A DNA stretch of 64,000 nucleotides, from the NCBI RefSeq assembly GCF_018861025.1, contig NZ_JAHKQH010000019.1, forward strand, positions 62,001 through 126,000, given 5' to 3'. Shown here in pieces: positions 1 to 9,831 of this stretch. The notes under the pieces are model-generated. The model was not told where the DNA came from. It made no database searches and was given only the letters and a program-made list of their open reading frames with translations. Source of the stretch: Psychrosphaera sp. B3R10 (lineage in GTDB: Bacteria > Pseudomonadota > Gammaproteobacteria > Enterobacterales > Alteromonadaceae). Both the position numbers and the translations under genes were made by a program. Positions within the stretch are counted from its first letter, which is position 1. The number at the start of each line of letters is the position of its first letter.

Positions 1-137
1 ACACTCGTATAGGTCTTTGGCAAGTATTAACGGATTACGTTAAAAGCCCAAAAATGCGCTCAATACTAAGCTTTATTCTAAACACGATCGGTTTGGCTTA
101 CGTCATAACTGGTTTATTTGTTTTGTGGGGTGTTTAA
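1..137 (+). CDS. sdhD: Succinate dehydrogenase membrane anchor subunit, 3' end only
   Basis: The first 137 bases hold the last 44 codons of a frame that opens before the window and stops with TAA at 135-137. The peptide begins TRIGLWQVLTDYVKS, which matches the WQVLTDYV segment of E. coli SdhD, and then forms one hydrophobic helix ending in VLWGV. SdhD anchors the SdhAB dimer in the inner membrane and helps bind haem b and quinone. sdhA starts at the very next base, so the two are one transcript and probably translationally coupled. sdhC must lie upstream, outside the window. Confidence 0.93.
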   Translation, partial: TRIGLWQVLTDYVKSPKMRSILSFILNTIGLAYVITGLFVLWGV

Positions 138-1904
138 GTGAGTATTAAAGTTCTTGAATTTGATGCCGTCGTAATCGGCGCAGGTGGCGCAGGTATGCGC
201 GCCGCATTGCAAATTGCAGAGTCAGGCCAATCATGCGCCTTGATTTCAAAAGTTTTCCCAACTCGTTCGCACACAGTATCTGCTCAAGGTGGTATTACCG
301 TAGCACTAGGTAATGCCCATGAAGATCACTGGGAACAGCATATGTACGATACCGTTAAAGGTTCTGATTTTATCGGCGACCAAGACGCGATTGAATACAT
401 GTGTAAAGAAGGGCCAGAGGCAATCTTAGAAATGGAAAATAAAGGTTTACCTTTTTCTCGTTTCGAAGATGGTCGAATTTACCAACGTCCGTTTGGTGGC
501 CAATCTAAAAACTTTGGTGGCGAACAAGCTGCTCGTACTGCAGCGGCAGCTGACCGTACTGGCCACGCCTTGTTACATTTGTTGTATCAACAAAATGTTA
601 AAAACAAAACTACAGTTTATAGCGAATGGTATGCACTTGATTTAGTTAAAAATGCCGATGGTGCAATTGTCGGTTGTACAGCAATTGACATCGAATCTGG
701 TGATGTTGTTTTCTTTAAAGCTCGAGCGACTGTTTTAGCAACAGGTGGTGCAGGCCGTATTTATGCTTCTACTACTAACGCGCATATTAATACTGGTGAC
801 GGTGTTGGCATGGCGGTTCGCGCTGGCGTTTCATTGCAAGACATGGAAATGTGGCAATTCCACCCAACAGGCATAGCCGGTGCAGGTGTACTTGTGACAG
901 AAGGTTGTCGTGGAGAAGGTGGTTACCTTCTTAATAAAGACGGCGAACGTTTCATGGAACGTTATGCACCAAATGCGAAAGACCTAGCGTCTCGAGATGT
1001 TGTTGCACGTTCAATGATGACTGAAATTCGTGAAGGTCGCGGTTGTGACGGTCCTTTAGGTCCTCACCTGAAGTTAAAACTAGACCACTTAGGTCGTGAA
1101 ACGTTAGAAGCACGTTTACCTGGTGTATGTGAATTGTCTAAGACATTTGCTCACGTTCATCCAGCTGACGAACCAATTCCAGTTCTTCCTACTTGTCACT
1201 ATATGATGGGTGGTGTTCCAACTAACGTAAACGGTCAAGCGTTAACAAAACTCGACGATGGCTCGTTTGCTGAAGTTGAAGGTTTGTTTGCCGTAGGTGA
1301 GATTGCTTGTGTATCTGTACACGGCGCAAATCGCTTAGGTGGTAACTCATTGCTTGATTTAGTTGTGTTTGGTCGCGCTGCAGGTCTATATCTAGAAAAA
1401 TATTTAGGTGAAGGGCGCGGTGCCACTGAAGTAACTGATGCTGATGTTGAGAAAGCGATGGAACGTTTCAATCGTTGGGAATCGACTTCTCAAGGTGAAG
1501 ATCCAGTTCAAATCAAAAAAGATTTACAACGCTGTATGCAACTTAACTTCTCGGTTTTCCGTGAAGGTCAAGCAATGGCGGAAGGTCTGGCAGAATTAAA
1601 AGAAATTCGTGAACGTTTAAAACATGCGAAATTATCTGATAATTCGAAAGAATTTAATACCCAGCGTATTGAGTGTTTGGAATTAGACAATCTTATGGAA
1701 ACTGCACTTGCTACCGCTGCCGCTGCTAATTTCCGTACAGAAAGCCGTGGTGCCCATAGTCGCGAAGATTTCTTAGACCGTGATGATGTAAATTGGTTAT
1801 GCCACAGTATTTATGACCCAAAAACTCAAGAAATGAGCAAGCGTGAAGTGAACATGAGCCCTGTGCATCGTGAAGCATTTCCGCCTAAAGCTCGTACATA
1901 CTAA
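138..1904 (+). CDS. sdhA: Succinate dehydrogenase flavoprotein subunit
   Basis: SdhA oxidises succinate to fumarate in the TCA cycle and passes electrons to SdhB at the inner membrane. The 588-residue length equals E. coli SdhA. Visible landmarks are the FAD dinucleotide fold [12 protein letters not shown] near residues 14-25, the flavinylation motif SHTVSAQGG with His45, and the substrate-site segments HPTG and EGCRGEGG. The start is GTG at 138, directly after the sdhD stop; no internal ATG preserves the conserved N-terminus. sdhB follows after 17 bases. The start codon and tight packing point to coupled translation within sdhCDAB. Confidence 0.98.
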   Translation: MSIKVLEFDAVVIGAGGAGMRAALQIAESGQSCALISKVFPTRSHTVSAQGGITVALGNAHEDHWEQHMYDTVKGSDFIGDQDAIEYMCKEGPEAILEMENKGLPFSRFEDGRIYQRPFGGQSKNFGGEQAARTAAAADRTGHALLHLLYQQNVKNKTTVYSEWYALDLVKNADGAIVGCTAIDIESGDVVFFKARATVLATGGAGRIYASTTNAHINTGDGVGMAVRAGVSLQDMEMWQFHPTGIAGAGVLVTEGCRGEGGYLLNKDGERFMERYAPNAKDLASRDVVARSMMTEIREGRGCDGPLGPHLKLKLDHLGRETLEARLPGVCELSKTFAHVHPADEPIPVLPTCHYMMGGVPTNVNGQALTKLDDGSFAEVEGLFAVGEIACVSVHGANRLGGNSLLDLVVFGRAAGLYLEKYLGEGRGATEVTDADVEKAMERFNRWESTSQGEDPVQIKKDLQRCMQLNFSVFREGQAMAEGLAELKEIRERLKHAKLSDNSKEFNTQRIECLELDNLMETALATAAAANFRTESRGAHSREDFLDRDDVNWLCHSIYDPKTQEMSKREVNMSPVHREAFPPKARTY

Positions 1905-1921
1905 TAGGGGAGTAACGAAAT

Positions 1922-2635
1922 ATGAAAACTTTGAATTTCTCGATTTACCGTTATAACCCTGATGTAGATGATGTTCCATACATGAAAGACTATCAACTTG
2001 AAGTTGAAGACGGTCAAGACATGATGGTACTAGACGCATTAATGTTATTAAAAGAACAAGATCCAACATTGTCGTTCCGTCGTTCTTGTCGTGAAGGCGT
2101 ATGTGGTTCTGATGGTCTTAACATGAATGGCACAAATGGCTTAGCGTGTATCACGCCGCTATCTGCACTTGGTACAGGGACGACTATATTACGTCCATTA
2201 CCTGGTTTGCCGGTTGTACGTGACTTAGTTATCGATATGACTCAGTTCTACACGCAATATGAAAAAGTTAAGCCATTCTTAATTAACGACGACAAAATGC
2301 CACCGGCTCGCGAATATATTCAATCTGTTGAAGATCGCGAAAAGCTTGATGGTTTGTACGAATGTATTCTTTGTGCATGTTGTTCTACGTCATGCCCATC
2401 GTTCTGGTGGAACCCAGACAAGTTTATCGGACCTGCTGGTTTGTTACATGCTTATCGATTCTTAATTGATAGCCGTGACACCGCAACTGATGAGCGACTG
2501 GCTGACTTAGACGATGCATTTAGTGTGTTCCGTTGCCACGGTATCATGAACTGTGTCAACGTTTGTCCTAAAGGGTTAAACCCGACAAAGGCGATTGGAC
2601 ACATCAAGTCTATGTTGTTGCAGAGGTCAGTTTAG
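1922..2635 (+). CDS. sdhB: Succinate dehydrogenase iron-sulfur subunit
   Basis: SdhB carries three Fe-S clusters that move electrons from FAD in SdhA to ubiquinone. The protein is 237 residues, against 238 in E. coli. The N-terminal ferredoxin domain shows CREGVCGSDG plus a later Cys in NGLACIT for [2Fe-2S]. The C-terminal domain has CILCACCSTSCP and CHGIMNCVNVCPKGLNP for the [4Fe-4S] and [3Fe-4S] clusters. ATG at 1922 follows a GGGGAG Shine-Dalgarno stretch. It ends the sdh operon; a terminator-like hairpin lies between it and sucA. Confidence 0.98.
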   Translation: MKTLNFSIYRYNPDVDDVPYMKDYQLEVEDGQDMMVLDALMLLKEQDPTLSFRRSCREGVCGSDGLNMNGTNGLACITPLSALGTGTTILRPLPGLPVVRDLVIDMTQFYTQYEKVKPFLINDDKMPPAREYIQSVEDREKLDGLYECILCACCSTSCPSFWWNPDKFIGPAGLLHAYRFLIDSRDTATDERLADLDDAFSVFRCHGIMNCVNVCPKGLNPTKAIGHIKSMLLQRSV

Positions 2636-2671
2636 AAAGTGAAAACTGAGGCTGTAATGACCTAACAAGAG

Positions 2672-2715
2672 AAAGAGTCGTTTCATTTATTTGGAAGGGC
2701 TCTTTTTTATTTTTA
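2672..2715 (+). terminator. Terminator-like hairpin between sdhB and sucA
   Basis: An 8-bp stem (AAAGAGTC at 2672-2679 with GGCTCTTT at 2698-2705, one G-T pair) encloses an 18-base loop and runs into T6-A-T5. It looks like a rho-independent terminator of modest strength. It also sits across a possible TTG start at 2691, supporting the ATG at 2763 as the true sucA start. Partial readthrough into sucABCD is plausible. Confidence 0.55.
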
Positions 2716-2762
2716 AACAAGAAAAAGCTAGTCACAAATCGACTAACAAGGATATATATCTA

Positions 2763-5570
2763 ATGCACGAAGGTGTTATGCAATCTTGGCTGAATAGTTC
2801 ACATTTATCAGCTAACAGCATGGTATATGTTGAACAGATGTATGAGTTGTATTTAGACGACCCGACTTCTGTTTCTGATGAGTGGCGTGAAATTTTTGAT
2901 ACTCTGCCAAAAGTAGAGGGGGTTTCCGTTGAAACCAAGCATTCAGAAATTCGCGACTTATTCGCTCAACTTGCCAAAACAAAAGACCGTACTGTCGTAT
3001 CAGTTGCTGACCAAGCAGATGAAAAACAAGTTAAAGTGCTTCAGCTCATTAACGCGTTTAGATTCCGTGGTCACCAGAACGCCAACCTTGATCCTTTGGG
3101 ATTGTGGCAACGTGAAAAAGTACGTGAATTGAGCTTAGCTCACCACGAACTTGATGACGTTGATAAAACGCGTGAATTTAATCTGGGTTCATTTGCAATC
3201 GGCAAAGATAAAATGCCGCTTGGTGAATTGTATGAAGCGCTAAAAGACACATATTGTGGTCCGATTGGCGCAGAATACATGCACATTACTGATACAGACG
3301 AAAAGCGTTGGATCCAACAACGTTTAGAATCAATTCAAAGCAAACCTTCATTTTCTTTAGATGTTAAAAAACGCATCTTAAAAGGTTTAATTGCTGTCGA
3401 CGGATTAGAAAAGTACTTAGGTGCTAAGTTCCCAGGCGCGAAACGTTTCTCATTGGAAGGTGGCGATTCACTTGTTCCAATGATCAAAGAAATTATTCAT
3501 CGTGCCGGCGAGCAAGGTCAAAAAGAAGTTGTAGTTGGTATGGCCCACCGTGGTCGACTAAACGTCTTAGTTAACGTACTTGGTAAAAAAGCAGGCGAAT
3601 TATTTGAAGAATTTGGCGGCAAAGTTGATGAATCGCTTGCCGCAGGTGATGTTAAATATCACCAAGGTTTTTCATCAGATTTTGCAACAGCCGGTGGTAA
3701 TGTCCACTTAGCGTTAGCGTTTAACCCGTCTCACCTTGAAATTGTAAACCCGGTTGTAATGGGCTCTGTTCGTGCTCGATTAGACCGTCGTGATTGTGAA
3801 AATGGTTCTAAAGCGTTAGCAATTACCGTTCATGGTGATTCTGCAATCGCAGGACAAGGTGTTGTTCAAGAAACATTTAATATGTCCCAAACACGTGCTT
3901 ATAAAGTAGGTGGTACGGTACGTATTGTTGTAAATAACCAAGTTGGATTTACAACGTCACTGCAAGAAGACGCACGTTCTACTGAATATTGTACGGACAT
4001 AGCGAAAATGGTTCAGGCACCAATATTTCATGTAAATAGTGATGACCCTGAAGCTGTGGCGCTGGTTGCTCAACTTGCCGTTGATTACCGAAATACATTC
4101 CGTCGTGATGTTGTTATCGATCTAGTGTGTTATCGCCGCCATGGGCACAACGAAGCTGATGAGCCAAATGCCACTCAGCCTTTGATGTACCAAAAAATCA
4201 AAAAACACCCGGTTCCAAGAAACCTTTATATCAAACGTTTAGTTGCTGAAGGTTCGATCCAAGAATCAGACGTTACGCAATTGGCTGACGATTATCGTGG
4301 AATTTTAGATAAAGGCGAATGTACAGTTGAAGAATGGCGTCCGATGACAGAACATTCTGTAGATTGGCGACCTTTCCTAAATCACGATTGGGACATTGAA
4401 TACAATAAAGCGATTTCAGTTGAAAAATTGAATGAGCTAGGTGAGAAAATCACTCAGTACCCAGCAGAGCACACATTGCACTCTCGGGTTAAAAAACAAT
4501 ATGACGAGCGTCGTAAAATGTTAGCGGGTGAAAAACCTCTCGATTGGGGTTTTGCAGAAACATTAGCCTATGCTGCATTATGTGATGATGGTCACGATAT
4601 CCGTATTACGGGTCAAGACTCTGGTCGTGGTACGTTTTTCCACCGTCATGCTGTATTGCATAATCAAGTTGATGCATCTACGTATATCCCACTTCAACAT
4701 TTACATAAAGAACAAGGTAAATTTGAAATATTCGATGCCGTGTTATCTGAAGTCGGTGTACTCGCATTTGAATACGGTTACGCAACTGCTGAACCAGAAT
4801 CTTTGGTTATATGGGAAGCACAATTTGGTGACTTTGCCAACGTAGCACAGGTAGTAATTGACCAATTTATAAGCTCTGGTGAACAAAAGTGGGGCCGCCT
4901 ATGTGGACTTACAATGTTATTGCCACACGGTTATGAAGGTCAAGGTCCTGAGCATAGTTCGGCAAGAATGGAACGATTCTTACAATTGTGTGCTGACCAC
5001 AACATGCAGGTGTGTGTACCTTCGACTCCGGCTCAAGTATTTAACATGATCCGTCGTCAACAGATACGCCCAATGCGTAGACCACTTATCGTAATGACAC
5101 CTAAGTCATTGCTTCGTCATCCTTTAGCCGTTTCAACTATGGAAGAATTGGCCGAAGGTACTTACCACAATGTAATTGATGAGATTGATGAGATTAATCC
5201 AGCAAACGTCAAACGCGTGGTATTTTGTTCAGGAAAAGTATATTACGACTTATTAGATCAACGTCGTAAAGCTGAACAAGACGATGTTGCCATTGTTCGT
5301 GTGGAGCAGTTATATCCGTTCCCACATGCAGAAATGGATGCGGTAGTAGAAAAATATAAACACGTGACAGATTTTGTTTGGTGTCAAGAAGAGCCACAGA
5401 ACCAAGGCGCTTGGTACTGTAGCCAACACCATTTCTGGAATTCAATTCCAGCAAAAGCAAACCTAACATATGCCGGTCGTAAAGCATCAGCTTCACCAGC
5501 AGTTGGTTATGCCTCTGTCCATGCTAAAGAACAACAAGCGTTAGTTAATGACGCATTAACGATTAAATAA
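2763..5570 (+). CDS. sucA: 2-oxoglutarate dehydrogenase E1 component
   Basis: SucA is the thiamine-diphosphate decarboxylase of the 2-oxoglutarate dehydrogenase complex and transfers the succinyl group to the lipoyl domains of SucB. Landmarks are GMAHRGRLNVLVNVLGK, the TPP-binding GDSAIAGQG followed by VVNNQVGFTT, and HGHNEADEP. I place the start at ATG 2763, giving MHEGVMQSW and 935 residues (E. coli 933); AAGGA at 2748-2752 lies 10 bases upstream. A frame open back to TTG 2691 adds 24 residues that overlap a terminator-like hairpin and are not credible. sucB follows after 15 bases. Confidence 0.97.
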   Translation: MHEGVMQSWLNSSHLSANSMVYVEQMYELYLDDPTSVSDEWREIFDTLPKVEGVSVETKHSEIRDLFAQLAKTKDRTVVSVADQADEKQVKVLQLINAFRFRGHQNANLDPLGLWQREKVRELSLAHHELDDVDKTREFNLGSFAIGKDKMPLGELYEALKDTYCGPIGAEYMHITDTDEKRWIQQRLESIQSKPSFSLDVKKRILKGLIAVDGLEKYLGAKFPGAKRFSLEGGDSLVPMIKEIIHRAGEQGQKEVVVGMAHRGRLNVLVNVLGKKAGELFEEFGGKVDESLAAGDVKYHQGFSSDFATAGGNVHLALAFNPSHLEIVNPVVMGSVRARLDRRDCENGSKALAITVHGDSAIAGQGVVQETFNMSQTRAYKVGGTVRIVVNNQVGFTTSLQEDARSTEYCTDIAKMVQAPIFHVNSDDPEAVALVAQLAVDYRNTFRRDVVIDLVCYRRHGHNEADEPNATQPLMYQKIKKHPVPRNLYIKRLVAEGSIQESDVTQLADDYRGILDKGECTVEEWRPMTEHSVDWRPFLNHDWDIEYNKAISVEKLNELGEKITQYPAEHTLHSRVKKQYDERRKMLAGEKPLDWGFAETLAYAALCDDGHDIRITGQDSGRGTFFHRHAVLHNQVDASTYIPLQHLHKEQGKFEIFDAVLSEVGVLAFEYGYATAEPESLVIWEAQFGDFANVAQVVIDQFISSGEQKWGRLCGLTMLLPHGYEGQGPEHSSARMERFLQLCADHNMQVCVPSTPAQVFNMIRRQQIRPMRRPLIVMTPKSLLRHPLAVSTMEELAEGTYHNVIDEIDEINPANVKRVVFCSGKVYYDLLDQRRKAEQDDVAIVRVEQLYPFPHAEMDAVVEKYKHVTDFVWCQEEPQNQGAWYCSQHHFWNSIPAKANLTYAGRKASASPAVGYASVHAKEQQALVNDALTIK

Positions 5571-5585
5571 TCTCAAGGATTAATC

Positions 5586-7076
5586 ATGACTACTGAAATT
5601 AAAGTTCCAGTATTACCAGAATCAGTTGCTGACGCCTCAGTTGCGACTTGGCACGTAAAAGTTGGCGACACAGTCTCTCGTGACCAGAATTTGGTAGACA
5701 TTGAAACTGATAAAGTTGTGTTGGAAGTTGTATCACCAGAAGATGGTGTTGTTACTGAAATTCTTCAAGAAGAAGGTGCCGTAGTTTTAGGCGAACAATT
5801 AATTGCAACTATTGGTGCAGCAGGAGCCGCGGCGGCACCAGCAGCACCTAAAGCAGAAGCAGCGTCGGCTCCAGCAGCAGATGCAGCACCGTCAAAAACA
5901 ATTCAAATCAAAGTTCCTGTATTACCTGAATCGGTTGCAGATGCTTCAATAGCTACTTGGCACGTTCAAGAAGGTCAAGCGGTTAGCCGTGACGAAAACT
6001 TAGTTGATGTTGAAACAGATAAAGTAGTACTTGAAGTTGTGTCTCCTGAAGACGGAGTCGTCACTAAAATCATTAGCCCTGAAGGCGAAACGGTTCTTGG
6101 CGAACAACTTATTGCAGAAATTACCGTAGGTGGTGCTTCTGCAGCGTCTGCACCAGCGACTGAAGCTGAGGAAACAACGTCTTCTGATGATGCGTTATCA
6201 CCTTCAGTTCGTCGTTTAATTTCTGAAAAAGGGTTAGATGCATCTAAAATTACAGGTACTGGCAAAAGTGGGCGAGTTACTAAAGAAGATGTTGAAAACT
6301 TTGTGAAAGCGCAATCTGCGGCACCTAAAGCGGCACCTAAAGCTTCTGCGACTCCTTCGGCACAAGTTCTGGGTGAACGCACACAAAAACGCGTTCCGAT
6401 GACTCGTTTACGTAAAACAATTGCGAATCGTTTATTAGAAGCTAAAAACTCTACTGCAATGTTAACCACGTTTAACGAAGTTAACATGAAGCCAATTATG
6501 GACTTACGTAAGCAATATAAAGACGTATTTGAAGAACGCCACGGCGCTCGCTTAGGCTTTATGTCGTTTTATGTAAAAGCAGTTGTTGAAGCATTAAAAC
6601 GTTTCCCAGCTGTAAATGCGTCAATTGATGGTGACGATATCGTTTATCATAATTACTTTGACGTAAGTATTGCTGTTTCTACTCCTCGTGGTTTAGTTAC
6701 ACCAGTACTACGCGATTGCGACAAAATGAACTTTGCTGAAATCGAAAATGGTATTCGAGCACTAGCAATTAAAGGTCGTGACGGCAAATTAACTGTTGAC
6801 GAGATGCAAGGTGGCAACTTCACAGTAACCAATGGCGGTGTATTTGGCTCGTTGTTATCAACGCCAATTATTAACCTTCCACAATCTGCGATTTTGGGTA
6901 TGCACAAAATTCAAGATAGACCAATGGCGGTTGAAGGTAAGGTAGAAATCTTACCTATGATGTATTTGGCATTGTCTTACGATCACAGATTGGTTGACGG
7001 TAAGGAATCAGTTGGATTCTTAGTAACAATTAAAGAGTTGCTAGAAGATCCGACACGCTTGTTACTTGATGTTTAA
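5586..7076 (+). CDS. sucB: Dihydrolipoyl succinyltransferase E2 with two lipoyl domains
   Basis: SucB forms the core of the 2-oxoglutarate dehydrogenase complex and makes succinyl-CoA. There are two nearly identical lipoyl domains: [16 protein letters not shown] with Lys43 and [16 protein letters not shown] with Lys146, each followed by an Ala/Pro-rich linker. A peripheral-subunit-binding domain lies at about residues 204-242 ([15 protein letters not shown]). The catalytic domain ends with [11 protein letters not shown], where His467 and Asp471 are the expected catalytic pair. At 496 residues it is about 90 longer than E. coli SucB (405, one lipoyl domain), the size of one extra lipoyl-plus-linker unit. 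No E3 gene is in the window. Confidence 0.97.
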   Translation: MTTEIKVPVLPESVADASVATWHVKVGDTVSRDQNLVDIETDKVVLEVVSPEDGVVTEILQEEGAVVLGEQLIATIGAAGAAAAPAAPKAEAASAPAADAAPSKTIQIKVPVLPESVADASIATWHVQEGQAVSRDENLVDVETDKVVLEVVSPEDGVVTKIISPEGETVLGEQLIAEITVGGASAASAPATEAEETTSSDDALSPSVRRLISEKGLDASKITGTGKSGRVTKEDVENFVKAQSAAPKAAPKASATPSAQVLGERTQKRVPMTRLRKTIANRLLEAKNSTAMLTTFNEVNMKPIMDLRKQYKDVFEERHGARLGFMSFYVKAVVEALKRFPAVNASIDGDDIVYHNYFDVSIAVSTPRGLVTPVLRDCDKMNFAEIENGIRALAIKGRDGKLTVDEMQGGNFTVTNGGVFGSLLSTPIINLPQSAILGMHKIQDRPMAVEGKVEILPMMYLALSYDHRLVDGKESVGFLVTIKELLEDPTRLLLDV

Positions 7077-7106
7077 TTTATAAACAAAAGTAAAATAAAG
7101 CTAACA

Positions 7107-7156
7107 AAATTAGTGCAATTATTCCAATTTATACTTTAGTTGTATTGCACTAATTT
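7107..7156. repeat. 13-bp perfect inverted repeat before sucC
   Basis: AAATTAGTGCAAT at 7107-7119 is exactly complementary to ATTGCACTAATTT at 7144-7156, with 24 bases between. The right arm contains the -35 hexamer of the proposed sucC promoter. It could be an operator, or the stem of a weak terminator for sucAB; there is no T-run beyond TTT after the right arm. Confidence 0.6.
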
Positions 7157-7172
7157 AGGGGTGAACTATAAT
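7145..7172 (+). promoter_or_regulatory. Candidate sigma-70 promoter for sucCD
   Basis: TTGCAC at 7145-7150 and a perfect TATAAT at 7167-7172 are separated by 16 bases, predicting a start near 7179-7180 and a leader of about 60 bases before sucC. The -35 lies inside the right arm of the 13-bp inverted repeat. It would let succinyl-CoA synthetase be transcribed independently of sucAB. Confidence 0.6.
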
Positions 7173-7190
7173 ATCCCCGCATGTAATTTG

Positions 7191-7218
7191 GGCTGTAGAT
7201 GTTCTGCAGCCTTTAACT
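7191..7218 (+). promoter_or_regulatory. Leader hairpin before sucC
   Basis: GGCTGTAGA at 7191-7199 pairs with TCTGCAGCC at 7203-7211 (9 bp with one G-U, loop TGT), followed by TTTAACTT. The hairpin lies downstream of the proposed promoter and 31 bases before the sucC start. It could be a leaky terminator for sucAB, an attenuator, or an mRNA-stabilising element. The U-tract is poor, so full termination is unlikely. Confidence 0.45.
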
Positions 7219-7242
7219 TATAAAAGAGATGGATTGAACCTC

Positions 7243-8409
7243 ATGAATTTGCATGAATATCAGGGTAAACAGTTGTTTGCTCAATACGGGCTTCCTGTAT
7301 CTAAAGGTTTCGCAGCTGAAACTCCAGCCGAAGCGGCAGCAGCTGCTGATCTAATTCCTGGTGATGCTTATGTTGTTAAAGCACAAGTACACGCCGGTGG
7401 CCGTGGTAAAGCAGGTGGTGTTAAACTTGTTAATACTAAAGACGAAATTAAAGCATTTGCAGAAAAATGGTTAGGCGAGCGTTTAGTTACTTATCAAACT
7501 GATGAGAATGGCCAGCCTGTAAGTCGTATTTTGGTTGAACCATGTACTGACATTGCTCAAGAATTATACCTAGGTGCGGTTGTTGACCGTTCTAGCCGTC
7601 GTATCGTTTTCATGGCATCTACAGAAGGTGGTGTTGAAATCGAGAAAGTAGCAGAAGAAACGCCTGAGAAAATTCTTAAAGCGACTATCTGTCCTTTAGC
7701 GGGTGCACAACCTTACCAAGGTCGCGACTTAGCGTTCAAACTTGGTCTTGAAGGTAAGCAAGTAGGTCAATTTGTTAAGATCTTCTTAGGTCTTGCGAAA
7801 ATGTTTAAAGAAAAAGACGTTGAGTTAATTGAAGTTAATCCTTTAGTTATTACACCAGCTGGTGACTTACATTGTCTTGACGCAAAAGTTGCAATCGACA
7901 GCAATGCTGTTGGTCGTCACGCAGACATCAGAGAAATGCACGATCCTTCACAAGAAGACGCGCGTGAAGCTGATGCGGCAAAATGGGAACTTAACTATGT
8001 CGCACTCGACGGAAACGTTGGTTGTATGGTTAATGGTGCTGGTCTAGCTATGGGTACGATGGATATCGTAAACCTTAATGGCGGTCGTCCTGCAAACTTC
8101 CTAGATGTTGGTGGTGGCGCAACTAAAGAACGTGTTGCTGAAGCATTTAAAATCATTTTATCTGATGACAATGTTAAAGCTGTTTTAGTTAACATCTTCG
8201 GCGGTATTGTTCGTTGTGACATGATTGCAGAAGGCATCATCGGTGCAGTTAAAGAAGTTGGTGTTTCAGTTCCAGTTGTTGTGCGTTTAGAAGGTACAAA
8301 TGCTGAGAAAGGTCGTGAAGTATTAGCGAACTCAGACGTAGATATCATTGCAGCAGAAAGCTTACAAAGTGCTGCTGAGTTAGTAGTTAAAGCTGCAGAG
8401 GGCAAATAA
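7243..8409 (+). CDS. sucC: Succinyl-CoA synthetase (ADP-forming) beta subunit
   Basis: SucC forms the nucleotide-binding half of succinyl-CoA synthetase, which converts succinyl-CoA to succinate with ATP or GTP synthesis. It begins [12 protein letters not shown], an almost invariant N-terminus. Other signs are the ATP-grasp segment [18 protein letters not shown] and the C-terminal [15 protein letters not shown]. With ATG at 7243 the protein is 388 residues, the E. coli length; TTG at 7234 would add only three residues. The TAA stop overlaps the sucD ATG by one base, a coupled arrangement that suits a 1:1 complex. Confidence 0.98.
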   Translation: MNLHEYQGKQLFAQYGLPVSKGFAAETPAEAAAAADLIPGDAYVVKAQVHAGGRGKAGGVKLVNTKDEIKAFAEKWLGERLVTYQTDENGQPVSRILVEPCTDIAQELYLGAVVDRSSRRIVFMASTEGGVEIEKVAEETPEKILKATICPLAGAQPYQGRDLAFKLGLEGKQVGQFVKIFLGLAKMFKEKDVELIEVNPLVITPAGDLHCLDAKVAIDSNAVGRHADIREMHDPSQEDAREADAAKWELNYVALDGNVGCMVNGAGLAMGTMDIVNLNGGRPANFLDVGGGATKERVAEAFKIILSDDNVKAVLVNIFGGIVRCDMIAEGIIGAVKEVGVSVPVVVRLEGTNAEKGREVLANSDVDIIAAESLQSAAELVVKAAEGK

Positions 8410-9281
8410 TGAGCGTTTTAATTAATAAAGACACTAAAGTAATCTGCCAAGGTTTTACTGGCTCACAAGGTACTTTTCACTCTGAACAAGCAATTGCATA
8501 CGGCACTAACATGGTTGGTGGTGTAACGCCTGGTAAAGGTGGTCAAACGCATCTTGGTCTTCCAGTATTTAATACTGTTGCTGAAGCGGTTGCAGAAACT
8601 GGTGCGGACGCGTCAGTAATTTATGTACCTGCTGCATTTTGTAAAGATTCAGTTCTAGAAGCCGCAAACTCTGGTATCAAGCTAATCGTTTGTATCACTG
8701 AAGGTGTTCCAACTCTTGATATGCTTGACTGTAAAGTTAAGTGTGACGAGCTAGGTGTGCGTTTAATCGGTCCAAACTGCCCAGGCGTAATCACTCCTGG
8801 TGAATGTAAGATTGGTATTATGCCTGGTCACATTCATTTACCAGGTAAAGTAGGTATTGTTTCTCGCTCAGGTACATTAACGTACGAAGCGGTTAAACAA
8901 ACTACAGACGCTGGTTTTGGTCAGTCTACTTGTGTTGGTATCGGTGGTGATCCAATCCCAGGTACTAACTTCATCGACGTATTGGAAATGTTCCAAAATG
9001 ATCCGCAGACTGAAGCAATCGTTATGATCGGCGAAATCGGCGGTACAGCTGAAGAAGAAGCTGCTGCTTACATTAAAGAAAATGTAACTAAGCCTGTTGT
9101 TTCTTACATTGCCGGTGTTACTGCACCTGAAGGTAAGCGTATGGGTCATGCCGGCGCTATCATCTCTGGTGGTAAAGGTACAGCTGACGACAAGTTTGCT
9201 GCGTTAGAAGCAGCTGGTGTTAAAACTGTACGTTCTCTTGCTGAAATCGGCAAAGCACTTGCAGAAAAAACTGGTTGGTAA
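8409..9281 (+). CDS. sucD: Succinyl-CoA synthetase alpha subunit
   Basis: SucD binds CoA and carries the phosphohistidine intermediate. The 290 residues match E. coli (289). The CoA-binding N-terminus shows [18 protein letters not shown], and the active-site histidine is His247 in [13 protein letters not shown]. The ATG overlaps the sucC stop by one base. A strong terminator follows 19 bases after the stop, ending the TCA block. Confidence 0.98.
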   Translation: MSVLINKDTKVICQGFTGSQGTFHSEQAIAYGTNMVGGVTPGKGGQTHLGLPVFNTVAEAVAETGADASVIYVPAAFCKDSVLEAANSGIKLIVCITEGVPTLDMLDCKVKCDELGVRLIGPNCPGVITPGECKIGIMPGHIHLPGKVGIVSRSGTLTYEAVKQTTDAGFGQSTCVGIGGDPIPGTNFIDVLEMFQNDPQTEAIVMIGEIGGTAEEEAAAYIKENVTKPVVSYIAGVTAPEGKRMGHAGAIISGGKGTADDKFAALEAAGVKTVRSLAEIGKALAEKTGW

Positions 9282-9300
9282 TCTACCACTTAGTTTAATA

Positions 9301-9327
9301 AAAAAGGCACCTTAGGGTGCCTTTTTT
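9301..9327. terminator. Bidirectional terminator after sucD
   Basis: AAAAAGGCACC (9301-9311) pairs perfectly with GGTGCCTTTTT (9316-9326) around the loop TTAG. The A-tract on one side and T-tract on the other allow it to stop sucCD and also the reverse-strand gene that ends at 9361. Confidence 0.9.
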
Positions 9328-9360
9328 GTATCTAATTTTTGGATTTTAAAAAAATGGGTA

Positions 9361-9798
9361 TTAGTTTTTAATATTTGCTCTAGCAATCCGAGTGACTTCG
9401 TAAAGAATGTCCATCGCATTATCAATTTCCATAATGGCATTTACATAATAAACGTCGTCGATAAAAATACCCGATACTACATATTCACCACCAAGCTCTT
9501 GTGGCCAATAATCAATATCTTGTGCTGGACTGATACCGCATAGTGGAGCAATTTCTACATCCATATAATTTGATGTTTTACCTGCTATCTTTTCAGTTAC
9601 TTCAAATACAATAGCGTTATAACCGTCTAGGTTTGTTTTTGTTATAGGTGACTTATAAAGTCGAGAAACTGAGCCAATATAAACAAAGTCAGCCGTTTTT
9701 ACGGCGTTAATAAATTTATCATTGTCTGATAGATCATTTTCTTCGCAGGCAAATACATTAACGCAAACCAATAACATCAAACAGATTACTATTTTCAT
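9361..9798 (-). CDS. Exported protein of unknown function
   Basis: I do not recognise this 145-residue protein. It starts with a short basic end and a hydrophobic core (MKIVICLMLLVCVNVFA) followed by Cys19, so it is exported; VFAC is a poor lipobox, so it may be periplasmic instead of a lipoprotein. The mature part reads ADFVYIGSVSRLYKS, then FEVTEKIAGK and APLCGISP. That order (leading Cys, a beta-rich body, a later CG) faintly recalls NTR/TIMP-like domains, which is only an impression. It lies 33 bases downstream of another exported unknown and may share the mltD transcript. Confidence 0.7.
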   Translation of the reverse strand: MKIVICLMLLVCVNVFACEENDLSDNDKFINAVKTADFVYIGSVSRLYKSPITKTNLDGYNAIVFEVTEKIAGKTSNYMDVEIAPLCGISPAQDIDYWPQELGGEYVVSGIFIDDVYYVNAIMEIDNAMDILYEVTRIARANIKN

Positions 9799-9831
9799 AA
9801 TTTAACCTTGTAAATTTAATACAGTTAATGA

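Noticed and set aside
2691-2762. N-terminal extension of SucA from TTG 2691
   Set aside because: It overlaps the terminator hairpin, adds residues absent from the family, and ATG 2763 gives the expected length and a ribosome site.
5975-6487. Reverse-strand frame of 170 codons inside sucB
   Set aside because: It lies within the lipoyl and linker region, has a Ser/Thr/Ala-rich shadow composition, no ribosome site and no family resemblance. sucB is certain on the plus strand.
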